Shown in pieces: positions 63,244-64,000 of a stretch of 64,000 nucleotides of DNA (position 1 is the stretch's first letter; each line of letters starts with the position of its first letter). Both the position numbers and the translations under genes were made by a program. Source of the stretch: an uncultured bacterium (GTDB lineage: Bacteria; Bacillota; Clostridia; Peptostreptococcales; Anaerovoracaceae); assembly GCA_905214225.1 (NCBI GenBank), contig CAJMLL010000004.1, forward strand, positions 1 to 64,000, in the 5' to 3' direction. The notes below the pieces were generated by a model, which had not been told where the DNA came from, did not search any database, and was given only the letters and a program-made list of their open reading frames with translations.

Positions 63244-64000
63244 ATGTACCATATTAATAGCACTGAGACAGCGAATATTGATAACAGAAGACACCATGCG
63301 TTCCTGGCAGCGGTGATCACTGTACTGGCCATGACGATGGTAATGGTGTTCAGTTTTTCATCCGTAAGTGCATTCGCCGCATCGGATTCTGACTCAGTCA
63401 GCAAGGTGGTCACAAATAACGGAAACAAGACAACTACTTATTATGTAAAGACAAGCCGCAGCGCTTCTGAGATTAAGGACGGCATCAGTGATTACCTGGA
63501 GGATAAGAATGACAGCATTCAGTCTGTAAGCTTTGATGACCAGGATGAGATCACCGTCACACCGCTCAGCGATAACCAGCGTGCAGCAAATGAAAATACT
63601 TCCTCTCAGAGCACTCTGAGCTTCAAGTCCTTCTGCAAGAAGGTTGTAAATGACAATGCACTGGATATTACAACCGTATCCAATGACAAGGAAGTCGTTT
63701 CCACAATTCCGTATGACACAATCCAGAAGACTTCTTCCGAGATGAGAAAAACAACAAAGAAGGTTACCGGAGGGGTCAAAGGTAAGGTTTATAAGAATTA
63801 CAAGGTTACCAGAAAAAATGGAGAAGTAACAGATAAGACATACGTCTCCACAACAACCAAGGATCCTGTAGATAAGGTCGTAACAACAGGAACCGGTTCT
63901 GTAAACGCAGTCGGAAGAACATTCTCCGGCACAACAGGCAAGAAAATCGTTGATTATGCCAAGCAGTTCGTCGGAAATCCGTATGTATACGGCGGAACAA
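63244..64000 (+). CDS. Secreted NlpC/P60 peptidoglycan hydrolase (partial)
   Basis: 252 codons are visible before the window ends. A long signal peptide (residues 1 to about 46, ending SVSAFAAS) has a basic stretch RRHH before the hydrophobic core. A polar region follows. A G5-like segment (YKNYKVTRKNGEVTDKTYVS, then DPVDKVVTTGTG) leads into the start of an NlpC/P60 domain (IVDYAKQFVGNPYVYGGT), where the catalytic cysteine should follow just beyond the end. It is probably a D,L-endopeptidase trimming wall peptides. The upstream palindrome cluster suggests tight control. Confidence 0.8.
   Translation, partial: MYHINSTETANIDNRRHHAFLAAVITVLAMTMVMVFSFSSVSAFAASDSDSVSKVVTNNGNKTTTYYVKTSRSASEIKDGISDYLEDKNDSIQSVSFDDQDEITVTPLSDNQRAANENTSSQSTLSFKSFCKKVVNDNALDITTVSNDKEVVSTIPYDTIQKTSSEMRKTTKKVTGGVKGKVYKNYKVTRKNGEVTDKTYVSTTTKDPVDKVVTTGTGSVNAVGRTFSGTTGKKIVDYAKQFVGNPYVYGGT

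Overview
The window reads as a chromosomal stretch of an anaerobic, Gram-positive Firmicute of class Clostridia. Evidence: a division and cell-wall (dcw) cluster of the Firmicutes type with mraZ, a one-PASTA penicillin-binding protein and divIB; a ferredoxin-dependent 2-oxoacid oxidoreductase; a two-gene chromate-transporter pair; AGGAGG-type ribosome sites; sigma-A promoters; and EFR1-type flavodoxin-ferredoxin and enoate-reductase proteins. A gut or rumen relative of the Eubacteriales Family XIII or Lachnospiraceae type would fit, but no 16S gene is present and this placement is inference.

Layout. 1-4.8 kb: thrC (minus strand), tRNA-Glu and a stretch of decaying genes. These are two truncated quinone-oxidoreductase remnants, a small ORF interrupted by TGA, and a frameshifted nitroreductase coupled to an Rrf2 repressor. 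4.8-12.3 kb: transporters and LysR regulators (chromate pair with divergent LysR, APC amino-acid permease, sodium-dependent symporter, second LysR). 12.7-17.2 kb: a P-loop ATPase with a korDABC-type operon, then an acyl-ACP thioesterase. 17.3-19.7 kb: a large secreted, membrane-anchored protein that looks like a catalytically dead 5'-nucleotidase. 19.8-41 kb: the dcw cluster (mraZ, rsmH, ftsL-like, pbp, murF, mraY, murD, ftsW, murG, divIB, ftsZ) followed by a SpoU methyltransferase, zapA, mutS2, DUF523, argS, a radical SAM protein and a TPR protein. 41-42.5 kb: an AT-rich island with a LytTR-like regulator. 42.6-45.1 kb: rpsB-tsf and fluC/crcB. 45.1-49.8 kb: LysR, membrane protein, enoate reductase and EFR1 protein. 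49.9-54.5 kb: divergent nadA and nadBC plus niaR. 54.6-58 kb: RidA, a BusR-like regulator, a candidate large noncoding RNA and an Mrp ATPase. 58.1-64 kb: glpK, mntP, rdgB, yihY, a lipid kinase, and the start of a secreted NlpC/P60 protein cut by the window end.

How the parts work together. The dcw block supplies lipid II synthesis (MurF, MurD, MraY, MurG) and the septal machine (FtsZ, ZapA, DivIB, FtsL-like, SEDS protein and PBP). It is controlled by a textbook MraZ box lying on the mraZ promoter. The NAD block makes quinolinate and nicotinate mononucleotide from aspartate. Its two divergent promoters each carry a related palindrome across the -35 element, the expected NiaR repression geometry, with the niaR gene itself downstream.

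Most noteworthy for a second look: (1) a roughly 520-nt leftward transcription unit at 56.0-56.53 kb with an ideal promoter, a strong terminator and no convincing long protein; (2) a nadB leader with duplicated, mutually exclusive pairing segments; (3) the pseudo-5'-nucleotidase with an Arg/Gly cytoplasmic tail next to the dcw cluster; (4) a cluster of TTCTTAAGAA palindromes ahead of the NlpC/P60 gene; (5) an in-frame TGA at a HD-x-TGA-GGGQ position, either a pseudogene or a selenocysteine candidate.
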